NCBI GenBank assembly: GCA_031267575.1
Contig: JAIRYN010000031.1
Location: 26,154 to 90,153, forward strand
Direction of reading: 5' to 3'
Length of the DNA: 64,000 nucleotides
DNA from: Synergistaceae bacterium
GTDB lineage: Bacteria > Synergistota > Synergistia > Synergistales > Aminobacteriaceae
The stretch's first letter is position 1. Each line of letters opens with the position of its first letter. Below, in pieces: positions 1 through 9,186 of this stretch. The position numbers were made by a program, and so were the translations under genes. Under the pieces are notes generated by a model. The model worked only from the letters and a program-made list of their open reading frames with translations, did not search any database and had not been told where the DNA came from.

Positions 1-909
1 GAAAATACTGCGGGCCTGGAAATCACCATGACCGGGCCCGTCTTGAAGGTTTTGAGGGGTGAAGGGTGTTTCGCCGTAACGGGAGCGAAGATCGGCGTGA
101 CAAAAAACGGGTTTCCGCTTCCCTACTGGACGACTCATCGATTTGTAACTGGAGACGTCCTTGCGTTGGGCATGGTCTCCAGCGGATTCCGCGCTTATTT
201 GTGCGTTGGAGGCGGCTTCGACGTGCCTCTGGTGATGGGCAGCCGGTCCACTTACACTCGTGGCGGGTTCGGTGGGTACCAGGGCCGCGCCCTCAGAGCC
301 AGTGACCTGTTACTCACGGGGACGGCGGACGTTCTTTGGGCGGAATGCGAGGGTTTGGAATGCCCGCCCGTCTTGCGTCCGAACCGAGATCCCGGCATTC
401 CGCTGCGCGCGATCACCGCTCAGGAGGACGCTTTCGCGGAGGAGGGGCTCGTCACGTTTTACTCCTCCGAGTACGTCATCTCAAACGTATCGGACCGCAT
501 GGGCTACCGGATGGAGGGTCCGACCATCGCCCACAGGGAAACGGCGGACATTATCTCCGACGTCACGTGTCTGGGTAGTGTCCAGGTACCGGGACACGGG
601 CAGCCCATCGTGATGCTGGCGGATCGTCAGACGACGGGGGGTTACGCGAAGATCGCCACGGTCTGCGCGGTGGACGTGGAAAATCTGGCTCAACGTCTGC
701 CTGGGCAGAAAGTGCATTTCGCTCGCGTCTCCGTCTCTGAGGCCGTGGAGCTGTTGAGGAAGGAAGAGACCCTGTTCTCGGCCATGAAAAAACTCCGGGC
801 CGCAAAACGGTCAATCTCTTCCGTATCCAGCTCTTCCGTATCCAGAGGAACATGGAACGTGACGGTGAACGGCGAAAACCACCAGATAGAGTGGGAAAGA
901 TTGGGGTGA
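1..909 (+). CDS. pxpC: 5-oxoprolinase subunit C (PxpC/KipA family), 5' end outside the window
   Basis: The frame is open from base 1 and reads ENTAGLEIT before the first ATG at 28. This matches the N-terminal region of KipA/PxpC proteins, so the true start lies upstream of the window. PxpC works with PxpB and PxpA to open 5-oxo-L-proline to glutamate at the cost of ATP. Family marks are the G-rich run YLCVGGGFDVPLVMGSRST and the later VPGHGQPIVMLADRQTTGGY. The C-terminal tail has a serine-rich stretch (SISSVSSSSVS) built from a short duplication. It is followed 5 bp later by pxpA, as in other pxp operons; pxpB is presumably just upstream. The family is sure and the exact substrate is inferred from family knowledge. 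Confidence 0.9.
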   Translation, partial: ENTAGLEITMTGPVLKVLRGEGCFAVTGAKIGVTKNGFPLPYWTTHRFVTGDVLALGMVSSGFRAYLCVGGGFDVPLVMGSRSTYTRGGFGGYQGRALRASDLLLTGTADVLWAECEGLECPPVLRPNRDPGIPLRAITAQEDAFAEEGLVTFYSSEYVISNVSDRMGYRMEGPTIAHRETADIISDVTCLGSVQVPGHGQPIVMLADRQTTGGYAKIATVCAVDVENLAQRLPGQKVHFARVSVSEAVELLRKEETLFSAMKKLRAAKRSISSVSSSSVSRGTWNVTVNGENHQIEWERLG

Positions 910-914
910 GCGCG

Positions 915-1694
915 ATGGCGATGGTGATGGTGGATCTCAACAGCGACCTGGGGGAGAGCTTCGGAGCCTGGACGATGGGGATAGACTCGGAGGTGATGAG
1001 TTATATTAGCTCCGCGAACGTGGCTTGTGCTTGGCACGGGGGCGACGCCGAGGTCATGCTCAGGACGGTTCGGGCGGCCAAGGCCCAAAACGTGGCCGTG
1101 GGGGCTCATCCTGGCTATCCCGACCTGCTGGGGTTCGGGCGGCGCAACATGGCCTGCACGGTGGACGAGCTTTATGCTTATACGCTTTATCAAGTGGGGG
1201 CGCTCCAAGCGATATGCGCTTCCGAAGGGCTGGAACTTCAGCACGTGAAACCTCATGGAGCCATGTACAATCAGGCGGCAAAGGACCCAAAATCGGCCAC
1301 CGCCATCGTGAAGGCCGTCAAGAACGCGGGAAGGGGGCTCATTTTCATGGGGCTCGCAGGTTCTGCTTTTGAAGTGGCGGCTCTGGAGCAAGGTGTGCCT
1401 TTCGCGTCGGAGGCTTTCGCTGATCGTGGGTACATGCCAGATGGATCTCTAGTACCCCGCTCCCAGCCGGGCGCTTTCATCCACGACCCCGACCAGGCCG
1501 CGGTCCGTATGGTAAAGTTGGTCAAGGAGGGCGTTATCGAGACCCCTGACGGTCAGATTTTGAAGCTCGTGGCTCATTCTATCTGCCTGCACGGAGACAA
1601 CCCCGCGGCAGTGAAGATGGCGATGGCCGTTCGCGCGGCTTTGGAGAAAAATGGGATTGCGGTCAGAAACGTGCGAGAAGTGCTAGGAAAGTGA
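915..1694 (+). CDS. pxpA: 5-oxoprolinase subunit A (PxpA, LamB/YcsF family)
   Basis: Catalyses part of the ATP-dependent hydrolysis of 5-oxoproline together with PxpB/PxpC, in the cytoplasm. The N-terminus VDLNSDLGESFGAW and the motifs SSANVACAWHGGD, VGAHPGYPD, KPHGAMYN and HSICLHGDNP are hallmarks of the family. The start at 915 gives 259 residues, the normal family length; a GGGGTGAG Shine-Dalgarno lies at the end of pxpC. The longer frame from 852 overlaps pxpC and adds an unrelated 21-residue leader. In-frame ATGs at 921 and 927 are alternatives. Co-transcribed with pxpC. Confidence 0.93.
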   Translation: MAMVMVDLNSDLGESFGAWTMGIDSEVMSYISSANVACAWHGGDAEVMLRTVRAAKAQNVAVGAHPGYPDLLGFGRRNMACTVDELYAYTLYQVGALQAICASEGLELQHVKPHGAMYNQAAKDPKSATAIVKAVKNAGRGLIFMGLAGSAFEVAALEQGVPFASEAFADRGYMPDGSLVPRSQPGAFIHDPDQAAVRMVKLVKEGVIETPDGQILKLVAHSICLHGDNPAAVKMAMAVRAALEKNGIAVRNVREVLGK

Positions 1695-1701
1695 TTCTTT
1701 G

Positions 1702-1809
1702 ATGGGATTCACTATAACGGCAACAGAGATAATGGCGTTTCTGGCATCAAAGGGATACCTAATAGCTGGATTTACCCCACAAGATGTTATGAAATGGAGG
1801 TCTGAATAA
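1702..1809 (+). CDS. 35-residue ORF immediately before hicB-like gene
   Basis: An ATG-TAA frame of 35 codons lies between pxpA and the HicB-like gene, ending 2 bp before the latter's ATG. It contains TATEIMAFLASKGYLIAGF followed by TPQDVMKWRSE. The tight spacing and the purine-rich GAAATGGAGG inside its 3' end, which can serve as the ribosome binding site of the next gene, argue that the two are translated together. I do not recognise a family. It could be a miniature or truncated partner of the antitoxin-like protein; HicA toxins normally have about 60 residues and a catalytic histidine, which is absent here. Confidence 0.4.
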   Translation: MGFTITATEIMAFLASKGYLIAGFTPQDVMKWRSE

Positions 1810-1811
1810 TC

Positions 1812-2132
1812 ATGAAACGAAAATATGCTTTGTCGTTAATTTTCTTCCCTCAGGACGAAGGCGGCTATCATGTGGAATGTCCAGAAATATCTGGGTGCTT
1901 TACGTGTGGCAAAACTTTGGAAGAAGCTACAGAAGCTATAAATAATTTGATTCAAGACCTCATGCCGGACGAAATAAAGACGGAGATACAAGAAGAGATG
2001 TTCCGCCTAGGGCATTGTCTTCCAGGAAAGCAGTTCTACGAAGTAAAGGTCGTAGAGGTCGAAGCCACCGATAGCGGAGAGATTTTTTTTACCTCTGCGG
2101 ATGTAGCCGAGAGGATTCAAGCTGCGGTTTAA
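1812..2132 (+). CDS. HicB-family antitoxin-like protein
   Basis: A 106-residue protein with the HicB partial RNase H-like fold signature: a beta-strand start ([25 protein letters not shown]), then [18 protein letters not shown]. HicB proteins neutralise the HicA mRNA interferase. No helix-turn-helix DNA-binding tail is obvious, and no HicA toxin is adjacent; only a 35-codon ORF precedes it. It interrupts a probable operon between pxpA and the DUF1445 gene, which suggests insertion. It could also be a free-standing HicB-like protein of other function. Confidence 0.7.
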   Translation: MKRKYALSLIFFPQDEGGYHVECPEISGCFTCGKTLEEATEAINNLIQDLMPDEIKTEIQEEMFRLGHCLPGKQFYEVKVVEVEATDSGEIFFTSADVAERIQAAV

Positions 2133-2169
2133 GAGATGGGATTATGTGAAGAAGGGGATAATACCAACC

Positions 2170-2976
2170 ATGACAAAAGCGAAAATGAGCGATTACGCAA
2201 CGTGCAGTCCTCAGGAAGTGCGCCAGATGATCCGTGAGGGAAAGTGGGATCGCCCGACGTCCGGGATGTGCGCCGGTCACGTGCAGGGGAACTTGGTGGT
2301 GCTGCCCAAGGACCTGGCTTATGACTTTTTGGTCTTCGCTCAGCGCAACCCGAAACCCTGCCCCATCCTCGACGTGACCGAGCCCGGCGATCCGGAGCCC
2401 AAGCTGGTGGCACCAGGGGCCAGCCTCGCCACAGACATTCCCCGGTACCGTGTCTGGAAAAACGGGGAATGCGTAGACGAGCCCACGGATGCGCGGCGGT
2501 ACTGGCGTGACGACCTGGTGGGGTTCCTGCTGGGCTGTTCTTTTTCCTTTGAGGGAGCTTTGATGCAGGCGAACATCGCGGTGCGTCACATCGACTGCGA
2601 CTGCAACGTGCCGATGTACATCACAAACATTCCCTGCAACCCGGCCGGTCGGCTGCGGGGCCCTATGGTGGTTTCTATGCGCCCCGTTCCGGCGTCCCTG
2701 GTTCCGAAGGCCGTTCTCTGCACGGGGCGTTTTCCGGCGGTCCACGGCGCTCCGGTGCATATCGGGAAGCCCGCCGTTATCGGGATCGAGAATATCGACA
2801 AACCCGACTTCGGCGACTCCGTACCGATCTACCCCGGAGAGATCCCCGTCTTTTGGGCCTGCGGGGTAACCCCCCAAGCGGCGATCATGGCCGTAAAGCC
2901 GGAGTTCGCTATCACCCACGCCCCCGGCTGTATGTTCGTCGCCGACCCTCTGGACAGCGAATACGCGGTATTTTGA
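2170..2976 (+). CDS. Putative hydro-lyase, DUF1445 / D-glutamate cyclase-like family
   Basis: A 268-residue cytoplasmic protein of the YcsI/DUF1445 family, whose members are annotated as putative hydro-lyases or D-glutamate cyclase-like enzymes. Typical stretches are [52 protein letters not shown] and [13 protein letters not shown]. The ATG at 2170 follows AAGGGG at a normal distance and gives the usual length; a GTG at 2146 would add eight residues. Genes of this family often sit beside pxp genes, which fits a role in 5-oxoproline or glutamate metabolism (inference). A terminator follows. Confidence 0.85.
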   Translation: MTKAKMSDYATCSPQEVRQMIREGKWDRPTSGMCAGHVQGNLVVLPKDLAYDFLVFAQRNPKPCPILDVTEPGDPEPKLVAPGASLATDIPRYRVWKNGECVDEPTDARRYWRDDLVGFLLGCSFSFEGALMQANIAVRHIDCDCNVPMYITNIPCNPAGRLRGPMVVSMRPVPASLVPKAVLCTGRFPAVHGAPVHIGKPAVIGIENIDKPDFGDSVPIYPGEIPVFWACGVTPQAAIMAVKPEFAITHAPGCMFVADPLDSEYAVF

Positions 2977-2992
2977 TTTGGATTAATGGGAT

Positions 2993-3019
2993 CAGGGGAC
3001 AAGTCCCCTGTGTTTTTTT
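2993..3019 (+). terminator. Rho-independent terminator after DUF1445 gene
   Basis: Perfect GC-rich stem CAGGGGA/TCCCCTG closing a four-base loop, followed by GTG and a run of seven T. It ends the rightward pxp/DUF1445 unit about 40 bp before the convergent formate-THF ligase stop codon. Confidence 0.85.
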
Positions 3020-3058
3020 AGTCAAGGTCCCGCGGTTGTTAATCTTGTTGTTAATCTT

Positions 3059-4741
3059 TTAGAACAATCCCGAAATTTTCCCGTCCTCGTCGACGTCGAT
3101 GGACAAGGCCGCGGGTTTTTTGGGAAGCCCCGGCATTGTCATGATGGAGCCGGTCACCGCCACCAAGAAGCCGGCCCCGGCGGAAAGGCGTACCTCCCGC
3201 ACCGTAACGCGAAAGCCCTTGGGGCGGCCCAGCTTGGCCGCGTCGTCGGAGAGGGAGTACTGGGTTTTCGCCATGCAGATCAAAAGGTCGTCTTTGCCCA
3301 ACCCGTGAATCAGATCCAGGTCTTTTTCGGCCTGTGGAGTGAAGTCTACTCCATCCGCGCCGTAGATCTCTCTGGCGATGGCGTTTATCTTTTCCTTGGG
3401 GCTCATGACGGCTTCGTAGATAAACTTCACTTCCAAGGTTTTTTCGCGTTTTTCACAAGCCTCGATGACTTTTTTGGCTAACTCCGCGCCGCCTTTTCCG
3501 CCTTTTTCCCAGACCTCGGAGAGGGCGAAACTTGCGCCCAGCTCGGAGCATTTTTTCTCCACTAAGGCCAGTTCCGCTTCGGTGTCCAAGGGAAACCGAT
3601 TGATGGCGACCACCACCGGAAGCCCGAACTTCTTGATGTTCTCGATATGCTTTTCGAGGTTCGGCATCCCCGCCTCCAATGCTTTTAAATCCTCTCCCGT
3701 GAGTTCTGTTTTCTTTCTGCCCCCGTGCATCTTAAGGGCGCGAACCGTAGCTACCAACACCACCGCGTCGGGAGCGAGCCCAGCGGCGCGACATTTGATA
3801 TCCAGGAACTTCTCGGCGCCCAGGTCCGCGCCGAAACCAGCCTCCGTCACCAAATATTCCGCCAGCTTCAACCCCAGTTTAGTGGCCTGGACGCTGTTGC
3901 AGCCGTGGGCAATGTTGGCGAAGGGTCCGCCGTGGATGAAAGCGGGCACGCCCTCCAGGGTCTGAACTAGGTTCGGGTTGATGGCGTCCTTCAGAAGCGC
4001 AGCCATAGCCCCAGCCGCTCCGATATCCGCCACAGTGACGGGTTTGCCGTCGTAGCTATAGGCCAGGACGATCTTAGCGAGGCGTGCTTTGAGGTCCATC
4101 AAGTCCATCGCCAAACAAAGAATAGCCATCACCTCGGACGCGACGGTAATATCGAAACCGCTCTCCCGAGGGACGCCTTCCGTTTTACCGCCGAGCCCCA
4201 TGATGATTTTGCGTAAAGCCCTCTCGTTCAAGTCCATCACCCTGCGGAAAACGATGCGGCGCGGGTCGATGTTCAGCTCGTTGCCCTGCTGGATGTGATT
4301 ATCGAGCATCGCCGCGCAGAGGTTATGGGCTGTGGTAATGGCGTGCAGGTCTCCGGTGAAGTGGAGATTGATGTCCTCCATGGGAACGACCTGGGAATAC
4401 CCACCTCCAGCCGCCCCTCCTTTGACGCCGAAGCTGGGACCCAGCGAAGGCTCTCGGAGGGCCACGCAGGCTTTTTTGCCGACACAGGCCAAGCCCTGGA
4501 CGAGCCCCACGCTGGTGGTGGTCTTGCCCTCTCCCGCCGGGGTGGGCGTAATGGCCGTTACCAAGACGAGCTTGCCGTCTGGCTTGTTCGTGAGTCTTTT
4601 CAACACCCTGGGACGCACCTTCGCCTTATATTTACCGTAAAGTTCCAGATCGTCTTCTTCTATCCCCAACTTTTCGGCTATTTTAACGATCGGCTCCATT
4701 TGCGCGGCTTGCGCTATTTCGATATCGCTCGGTACTCTCAT
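3059..4741 (-). CDS. fhs: Formate--tetrahydrofolate ligase
   Basis: Cytoplasmic enzyme joining formate to tetrahydrofolate with ATP to give 10-formyl-THF, the entry to the C1 folate branch (and the methyl branch of the acetyl-CoA pathway when present). The nucleotide loop [11 protein letters not shown] is at residues 65-75; [23 protein letters not shown] and [19 protein letters not shown] are family signatures. The start at 4741 follows GGAGTGG and gives 560 residues, the standard size; the first ATG in frame, at 4756, would add five residues and has no better ribosome site. It stands alone, facing the DUF1445 gene tail to tail. Confidence 0.96.
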   Translation of the reverse strand: MRVPSDIEIAQAAQMEPIVKIAEKLGIEEDDLELYGKYKAKVRPRVLKRLTNKPDGKLVLVTAITPTPAGEGKTTTSVGLVQGLACVGKKACVALREPSLGPSFGVKGGAAGGGYSQVVPMEDINLHFTGDLHAITTAHNLCAAMLDNHIQQGNELNIDPRRIVFRRVMDLNERALRKIIMGLGGKTEGVPRESGFDITVASEVMAILCLAMDLMDLKARLAKIVLAYSYDGKPVTVADIGAAGAMAALLKDAINPNLVQTLEGVPAFIHGGPFANIAHGCNSVQATKLGLKLAEYLVTEAGFGADLGAEKFLDIKCRAAGLAPDAVVLVATVRALKMHGGRKKTELTGEDLKALEAGMPNLEKHIENIKKFGLPVVVAINRFPLDTEAELALVEKKCSELGASFALSEVWEKGGKGGAELAKKVIEACEKREKTLEVKFIYEAVMSPKEKINAIAREIYGADGVDFTPQAEKDLDLIHGLGKDDLLICMAKTQYSLSDDAAKLGRPKGFRVTVREVRLSAGAGFLVAVTGSIMTMPGLPKKPAALSIDVDEDGKISGLF

Positions 4742-4825
4742 TAAAAACCACTCCATCCATTTTCAAGTTATTCCCGAGGGAAGAAGTCCGAATCCGAACC
4801 CCAGACTATTTTATACAAAATATTG

Positions 4826-4854
4826 CCGGTTATGACCTGTGAGATCCTAACCGG
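4826..4854. promoter_or_regulatory. Inverted repeat upstream of fhs
   Basis: CCGGTTA and TAACCGG are separated by 15 bases, and on the minus strand are followed at once by an AT-rich TTGTATAAAAT. It could be a weak terminator of the pilin-like gene or an operator beside the fhs -10 region (TATAAA). The sequence cannot decide between these. Confidence 0.35.
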
Positions 4855-4898
4855 TGCTAAAAGCGAAAATTAAGAGAATTTTTGAAAAGGAAAGGCGC

Positions 4899-5399
4899 TT
4901 ACATCCCTCGTGTCCAGACCACAGTGTTCGATCGCTTGTAAAGGTACGTGGAGCTAAAGGTTGGGGGAGGGGTCAAAATATTGTCGGAACCATAAAGAGC
5001 CATCGTATAGGTGGATTGGGCTTTATCCTCTATGATCTCATTCACACGAGTCTTACCCTTTAGCCTCACTCCCACCCACCACTTGCCACCCGTAAAGAAA
5101 AAAGCGTAGCGGATGGGGTCGTTGATAATGCGTCCATGGTCCATGTACTTACCCAGCAGTTCAGCGTAATTAACGCTCGCGGCTGGGAAAAAATCGCCGC
5201 TATTCATAACAAACAACATCGCGCCAGATTTCATAACGCGGAGGTCACTGAGAATAGCCATCGCTTCGGCGCTGGACTCGCCACTCGCCTGGGCCAACAA
5301 CATAGACCCTGCCAATATCCCGATGATAACGATGACGATCAAGACTTCGACGAGCGTAAAACCTTCACGTTTTTTTCGAGGTTGACACATTCGATACAT
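4899..5399 (-). CDS. Type IV pilin-like / type II secretion pseudopilin
   Basis: Has a prepilin leader MYRMCQPRKKREG followed by the processing site G^FTLVEVLIVIVIIGILAG: glycine at -1, phenylalanine +1, glutamate +5, then the hydrophobic alpha-helix. The remaining about 125 residues form a pseudopilin-like globular domain ending in a Trp/Arg-rich tail (VVWTRGM). Such proteins are cleaved by PilD and assemble into pilus or pseudopilus fibres in the inner membrane and periplasm. Length is 166 residues. The start at 5399 has AGAGGAAG just upstream. No other pilus genes are near, so it is an orphan. Confidence 0.85.
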   Translation of the reverse strand: MYRMCQPRKKREGFTLVEVLIVIVIIGILAGSMLLAQASGESSAEAMAILSDLRVMKSGAMLFVMNSGDFFPAASVNYAELLGKYMDHGRIINDPIRYAFFFTGGKWWVGVRLKGKTRVNEIIEDKAQSTYTMALYGSDNILTPPPTFSSTYLYKRSNTVVWTRGM

Positions 5400-6110
5400 T
5401 TCTTCCTCTCTTATCCTGAAATTTCCACCTTAAATGTTTTTATTGTATAAGACTCTTTAATCTTGCGATATAGGGATTTAGTTGTATATTTTATAATACG
5501 TATAAATCTATACAATAATAAATTTACTGCTAGATGACATATAATGATTATATGATATGTGATGATTATATGATATATGATGGTTAATGGTTATATTTTT
5601 CGCGCTGTGATTTTTACGATTGCGGGCCTGATCTTCTCAGAATTAAACATTCAATACCCAAGCAATACCCAACGCGGACTATTAGTTATCTCATTAATTG
5701 TCTCATTAGTTAACTAATTTATTGTCTACAATCTCTCTGAATACTTGTCCGTTGAGCTTCCATTCGAGTAATCTTCTATCAAGAATGAATTTTAACTCCT
5801 TTTTAGCTCATCTAAATCTAAAACGCAATCATTTACACTTTTCCCGACGCGTCCACCCTGGGAATTATCCGCCTAACTTGCAAAAAATATTTTATATGAG
5901 GTAAAATGTCAATATTATCGCTGCATTAAATTTCTTAACATAAAATCATCACATGTACCGATGTTTTTCTCGACATACGAACAAGCTCTCCCGAACTTGG
6001 AGACAGGGAGGAGATGAGTTTGCGGCACTGACGTTTAGATATAACGCACAAAGGGCAGCAATTCGATCCGCGCGGTTCGAAACGCCATATTATGAAACGA
6101 GGAGAAAAAA
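5400..6110. other. AT-rich 700-bp intergenic region
   Basis: No convincing gene. The sequence is strongly AT-rich, with a direct repeat of TGATGATTATATGATAT at about 5542-5580 and a run of partly palindromic TA-rich words. A 60-codon frame at 5722-5904 has no ribosome site or recognisable protein. The region holds the divergent promoters for the pilin-like gene and the GntP permease. Confidence 0.5.
5878..5907 (+). promoter_or_regulatory. Possible sigma-70 promoter for GntP/CoA-transferase operon
   Basis: TTGCAA and TAAAAT separated by 18 bp, about 200 bp before the permease start. Only moderately close to consensus, in AT-rich DNA where chance matches are common. Confidence 0.3.
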
Positions 6111-7427
6111 ATGGATGAAGTGACGATCAGTGTCATAGGTATTGTTGTGGCTTTGGGACTTGTGTTGTATATGATCATGAAGGGCGTCAATATCTTCGTT
6201 GTCGCGTTCTTGTGTTCGACAATTGTAGCCTTGACGGGAGACATTCACCTCTATGATGCGCTCAAGGGACATTATATGAGAGGGTTCGTCGGGTTCATGC
6301 AGGCCAACTACCTGATATTCCTGACGGGTACCTTGCTGGGCAAGATGATGGAGGTCACTAACGGCGCCAAAGCCATAGCGCAGATGTTGGTAAGGCTCTT
6401 CGGCAAGGACAAGGCGATCATCTCCGTCCCGCTCGCCTGCGGCATCCTGGGTTACGGCGGGGTGAGCGCTTTTGTCATCAGTTTCTGCGTATTCCCCATA
6501 GCGCTTCAAATCTTCAAAGAAGCAGACCTGCCAAGGCGCTTCATCCCAGCGGCCCTCACGTTTGGTTGTTCGACGTTTGCTATGGTCGCGCCAGGCGCGC
6601 CTCAAATCCACAACGCAATCCCGGCCAGTACTTTAGGCACGGACTTGATGGCTGGCGCGCTGGTCGGCTTTGTCTCTTGCGCGGTAGTGCTTGTGATTGG
6701 CTGTCTTTGGCTGTTCCAAATCGTGCGCAAGGCCCAAGCCCAAGGAGAGCACTTCGTAGCAAAGTCCATGGACGTGTTCGCCAGCGGCGAGGAAAAGCTG
6801 CCCAATGGCTTCGTTGCCCTTATTCCGTTGATCGTCACCATTTTTATCATTAACATCAAAATTGGTGGTCAACCCATAGTTAACCTGGAGTCCGGGCTGC
6901 TTTTGGGCTCGATCCTCGCCTTTGCGCTAATGAATAACTACCAAGACAATAGCCAGATCCTGGCCAACTTGGGTGACAGTTGCAAAAACTCTATGGGCGC
7001 CATCGCCAACACGTGCGCGGTGGTGGGCTTCGGCACGGTGGTCCAGGCCGCCAAGGCGTTTCCCGCGATCGTCAACGCCGTCCTCGATATCCCCGGACCC
7101 GACCTTGTGGGAGTGGCCGTAGCCATGAACGTCATCGCCGGTATTTGCGGTTCCGCGTCGGGCGGATTGGGCATCGCTACCCCATTGATCGCTCCGGTTT
7201 ACCTCGCGAGGGGAGTTCATGCCGCCGTCCTGCACCGAACCCTTACGATCGCGTCGTCAGCTTTGGATTCGCTGCCACATAACGGTTATATTGTCACCGT
7301 CACGAATGGTATCTGCAATGAAACCCACAAAGACGCCTACGGAGCGGTGTTCAAGTTGACGGTTATCACGCCGTTGATCGGAACAGCAGTCTGCGTCATT
7401 CTGTTTACCCTATTCCCCATAGTGTAA
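6111..7427 (+). CDS. GntP-family permease (hydroxybutyrate-type)
   Basis: A 438-residue polytopic inner-membrane protein with about 12 hydrophobic segments. GntP-like features include the early YMIMKGVNIFVVAFLCSTIVAL, the FLTGTLLGKMME loop, ACGILGYGGVSAFVISFCVFPIA, MVAPGAPQIHNAIPA and the C-terminal ASSALDSLPHNGYIVT. The family carries gluconate, and members beside CoA-transferase genes are usually linked to 3-hydroxybutyrate or short organic acids. The next gene is a CoA-transferase 46 bp downstream, so import plus CoA activation of a short acid is the natural reading (inference). Ribosome site GAGGAG precedes the ATG. Confidence 0.85.
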   Translation: MDEVTISVIGIVVALGLVLYMIMKGVNIFVVAFLCSTIVALTGDIHLYDALKGHYMRGFVGFMQANYLIFLTGTLLGKMMEVTNGAKAIAQMLVRLFGKDKAIISVPLACGILGYGGVSAFVISFCVFPIALQIFKEADLPRRFIPAALTFGCSTFAMVAPGAPQIHNAIPASTLGTDLMAGALVGFVSCAVVLVIGCLWLFQIVRKAQAQGEHFVAKSMDVFASGEEKLPNGFVALIPLIVTIFIINIKIGGQPIVNLESGLLLGSILAFALMNNYQDNSQILANLGDSCKNSMGAIANTCAVVGFGTVVQAAKAFPAIVNAVLDIPGPDLVGVAVAMNVIAGICGSASGGLGIATPLIAPVYLARGVHAAVLHRTLTIASSALDSLPHNGYIVTVTNGICNETHKDAYGAVFKLTVITPLIGTAVCVILFTLFPIV

Positions 7428-7473
7428 AGATATCTCCTACACCAAACCTATAATTGAATATGGAGGAAATAAA

Positions 7474-9033
7474 ATGAGTAAAGTCATATCCGCCGAATAC
7501 GCGGTCTCTCTGGTACAAGACAAAATGACCCTCGGAATAGGAGGGTTCGTGGGCTCCGGCATACCGGAGGAGCTGTTGTCCGCGCTTCAAAAAAGATACA
7601 ATGAGTCACAGAGTCCCAAGGACTTGACGCTTTTCCACTGCGCCGCCGTCGGTAATGGCAAAGATAAAGGGACCAACCATGTGGGTATTGAGGGCTTGGT
7701 CACAAAATTGATCTGCGCTCACATCGGACTGGAGCCGGAGTTGAACAAGCTGACCGTCGCCAACAAATTGGCTGCCTACATGATTCCGCAGGGTGTCACG
7801 TGCCATTTGTTGCGCGCCATCGCGGGTAAAAAACCCGGTGTTTTGACTCATGTAGGGTTAAAAACTTTTGCCGACCCCCGCCTAGAGGGTTGCAAGGCGA
7901 ATCAGGCGGCCATCGATTCCGGCGAGGAAGTTGTCTCTCTCATTCAAATCGAAGGGAAAGACTATTTGTTTTACAAATCCTTCCCCATCAACATTTGTTT
8001 CATCAAAGGCACTTTTGGCGACGTGAACGGAAACATTTCCCTCGAAAGGGAATCCGTGCGTTCTGATCAGCTCGAAATGGCCTTGGCCGTCCACAATCAT
8101 GGTGGCATCGTGATCGCCGAGGTCGAAAAGATCGTCGCGGCGGGCAGTTTGGATCCCAGGAACATCGTCGTTCACGGCTTGATGGTGGACTACGTCGTGG
8201 AAGCCACTGCCGAAAAAAATTGGCACACGTGGGCATCACAGGCATACCGGCCGGAGCTTTCCGGAGAAATCAAGATCCCCCTCGACGCTATACCCGCCAT
8301 GAAGCTGGATCATCGCAAAATCTGTGGAAGGCGCGCCGCTTTTGAACTCAAAAAAGGGAAGCTGGTCAATCTGGGTATAGGAATCCCTGACGCCGTGGCT
8401 GCCGTCGCCAGCGAGGAGGGATTTTCTAACGAGATCACCCTTTCAATCGAGTCCGGTGTTTTGGGCGGAGTTCCACTGGGCGGTCTTGGCATAGGCGCCA
8501 CGATAGGACCGGAGGCTATTTACAAACAGCCCGATATTTTCGATGTCTATGACGGCGGCGGTCTTGATCTGACGTTCCTGGGAGCCGCCGAAATCGACGC
8601 AAAGGGCAACGTCAACGTGTCCAAGTTCGCTGGGCGGGTGGTCGGTCCAGGAGGCTTTGTCAATATTTCCCAAAACGCGAAAAAAGTTTGTTTCACGGGC
8701 ACGTTTACGGCGGGTAAGCTGGAAACCAGAATCGAGGGCGGCAAGCTCACGATCGTCAAAGAGGGAACCGGCGTCAAGTTTATGAACAAAATCGAACAAG
8801 TCACGTTTTCCGCCGAGTACGCCGCTGAAACAGGGCAAGAAGTGTTATACATCACCGAAAGAGCCGTATTCAAGCTCACTAAAGAAGGCATCATGCTCAT
8901 CGAAATTGCTCCGGGCGTCGAGTTAGAAAAGGATATTCTGGCTCACATGGAATTTAAGCCTCTCATCGCGGAGAATTTGAAGTTGATGGATGAGCGAATT
9001 TTCAAAAACGAAAAAATGGGCCTCACAATATAA
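7474..9033 (+). CDS. Acyl-CoA:acetate / 3-ketoacid CoA-transferase (fused alpha-beta, YdiF type)
   Basis: A 519-residue single-chain family I CoA-transferase that moves CoA between short-chain acyl-CoA and a free acid via a glutamyl-CoA thioester. The alpha half has LGIGGFVGSGIPEELL near the N-terminus; the beta half has NLGIGIPDAV and the catalytic ESGVLGG (ExGxxGG, Glu nucleophile). TGGAGG precedes the ATG. It is operonic with the GntP permease. Substrate could be propionate, acetoacetate, butyrate or hydroxybutyrate and cannot be told from sequence alone. The stop codon lies inside a 10-bp tandem repeat. Confidence 0.9.
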   Translation: MSKVISAEYAVSLVQDKMTLGIGGFVGSGIPEELLSALQKRYNESQSPKDLTLFHCAAVGNGKDKGTNHVGIEGLVTKLICAHIGLEPELNKLTVANKLAAYMIPQGVTCHLLRAIAGKKPGVLTHVGLKTFADPRLEGCKANQAAIDSGEEVVSLIQIEGKDYLFYKSFPINICFIKGTFGDVNGNISLERESVRSDQLEMALAVHNHGGIVIAEVEKIVAAGSLDPRNIVVHGLMVDYVVEATAEKNWHTWASQAYRPELSGEIKIPLDAIPAMKLDHRKICGRRAAFELKKGKLVNLGIGIPDAVAAVASEEGFSNEITLSIESGVLGGVPLGGLGIGATIGPEAIYKQPDIFDVYDGGGLDLTFLGAAEIDAKGNVNVSKFAGRVVGPGGFVNISQNAKKVCFTGTFTAGKLETRIEGGKLTIVKEGTGVKFMNKIEQVTFSAEYAAETGQEVLYITERAVFKLTKEGIMLIEIAPGVELEKDILAHMEFKPLIAENLKLMDERIFKNEKMGLTI

Positions 9034-9060
9034 GCCCACATAAGCCCACATAAGCCCACG
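9031..9060 (+). repeat. 10-bp tandem repeat, 3 copies, over a stop codon
   Basis: TAAGCCCACA repeated three times (last base changed). The first TAA is the stop of the CoA-transferase; each copy repeats the stop word. Confidence 0.95.
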
Positions 9061-9101
9061 CTATAACCCCGATTTGCAAAATCGACATCGACCAGGTATT
9101 C

Positions 9102-9155
9102 TTTGCATATTTTCCCGGTGACCGCTCCTTTCCTTCTGCCGGGGAAATATGCAAA
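9102..9155. repeat. Long inverted repeat before zupT
   Basis: TTTGCATATTTTCCCGG and CCGGGGAAATATGCAAA pair over 17 bp with one G-T/mismatch position around a 20-base pyrimidine-rich loop. It lies between the CoA-transferase and the ZIP transporter and could be an mRNA hairpin, terminator-like element or operator. There is no T-run on the plus strand, so it is not a standard terminator for the upstream gene. Confidence 0.85.
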
Positions 9156-9186
9156 AAAACATTCTAGAAGGGGAGTCGAAAACCTC

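Noticed and set aside
2146..2169. GTG 2146 as start of the DUF1445 gene
   Set aside because: The AAGGGG ribosome site lies between this GTG and the ATG at 2170, favouring the ATG.
5722..5904. 60-codon ORF in the AT-rich region before the GntP permease
   Set aside because: No ribosome site, odd composition, no recognisable protein; treated as chance.
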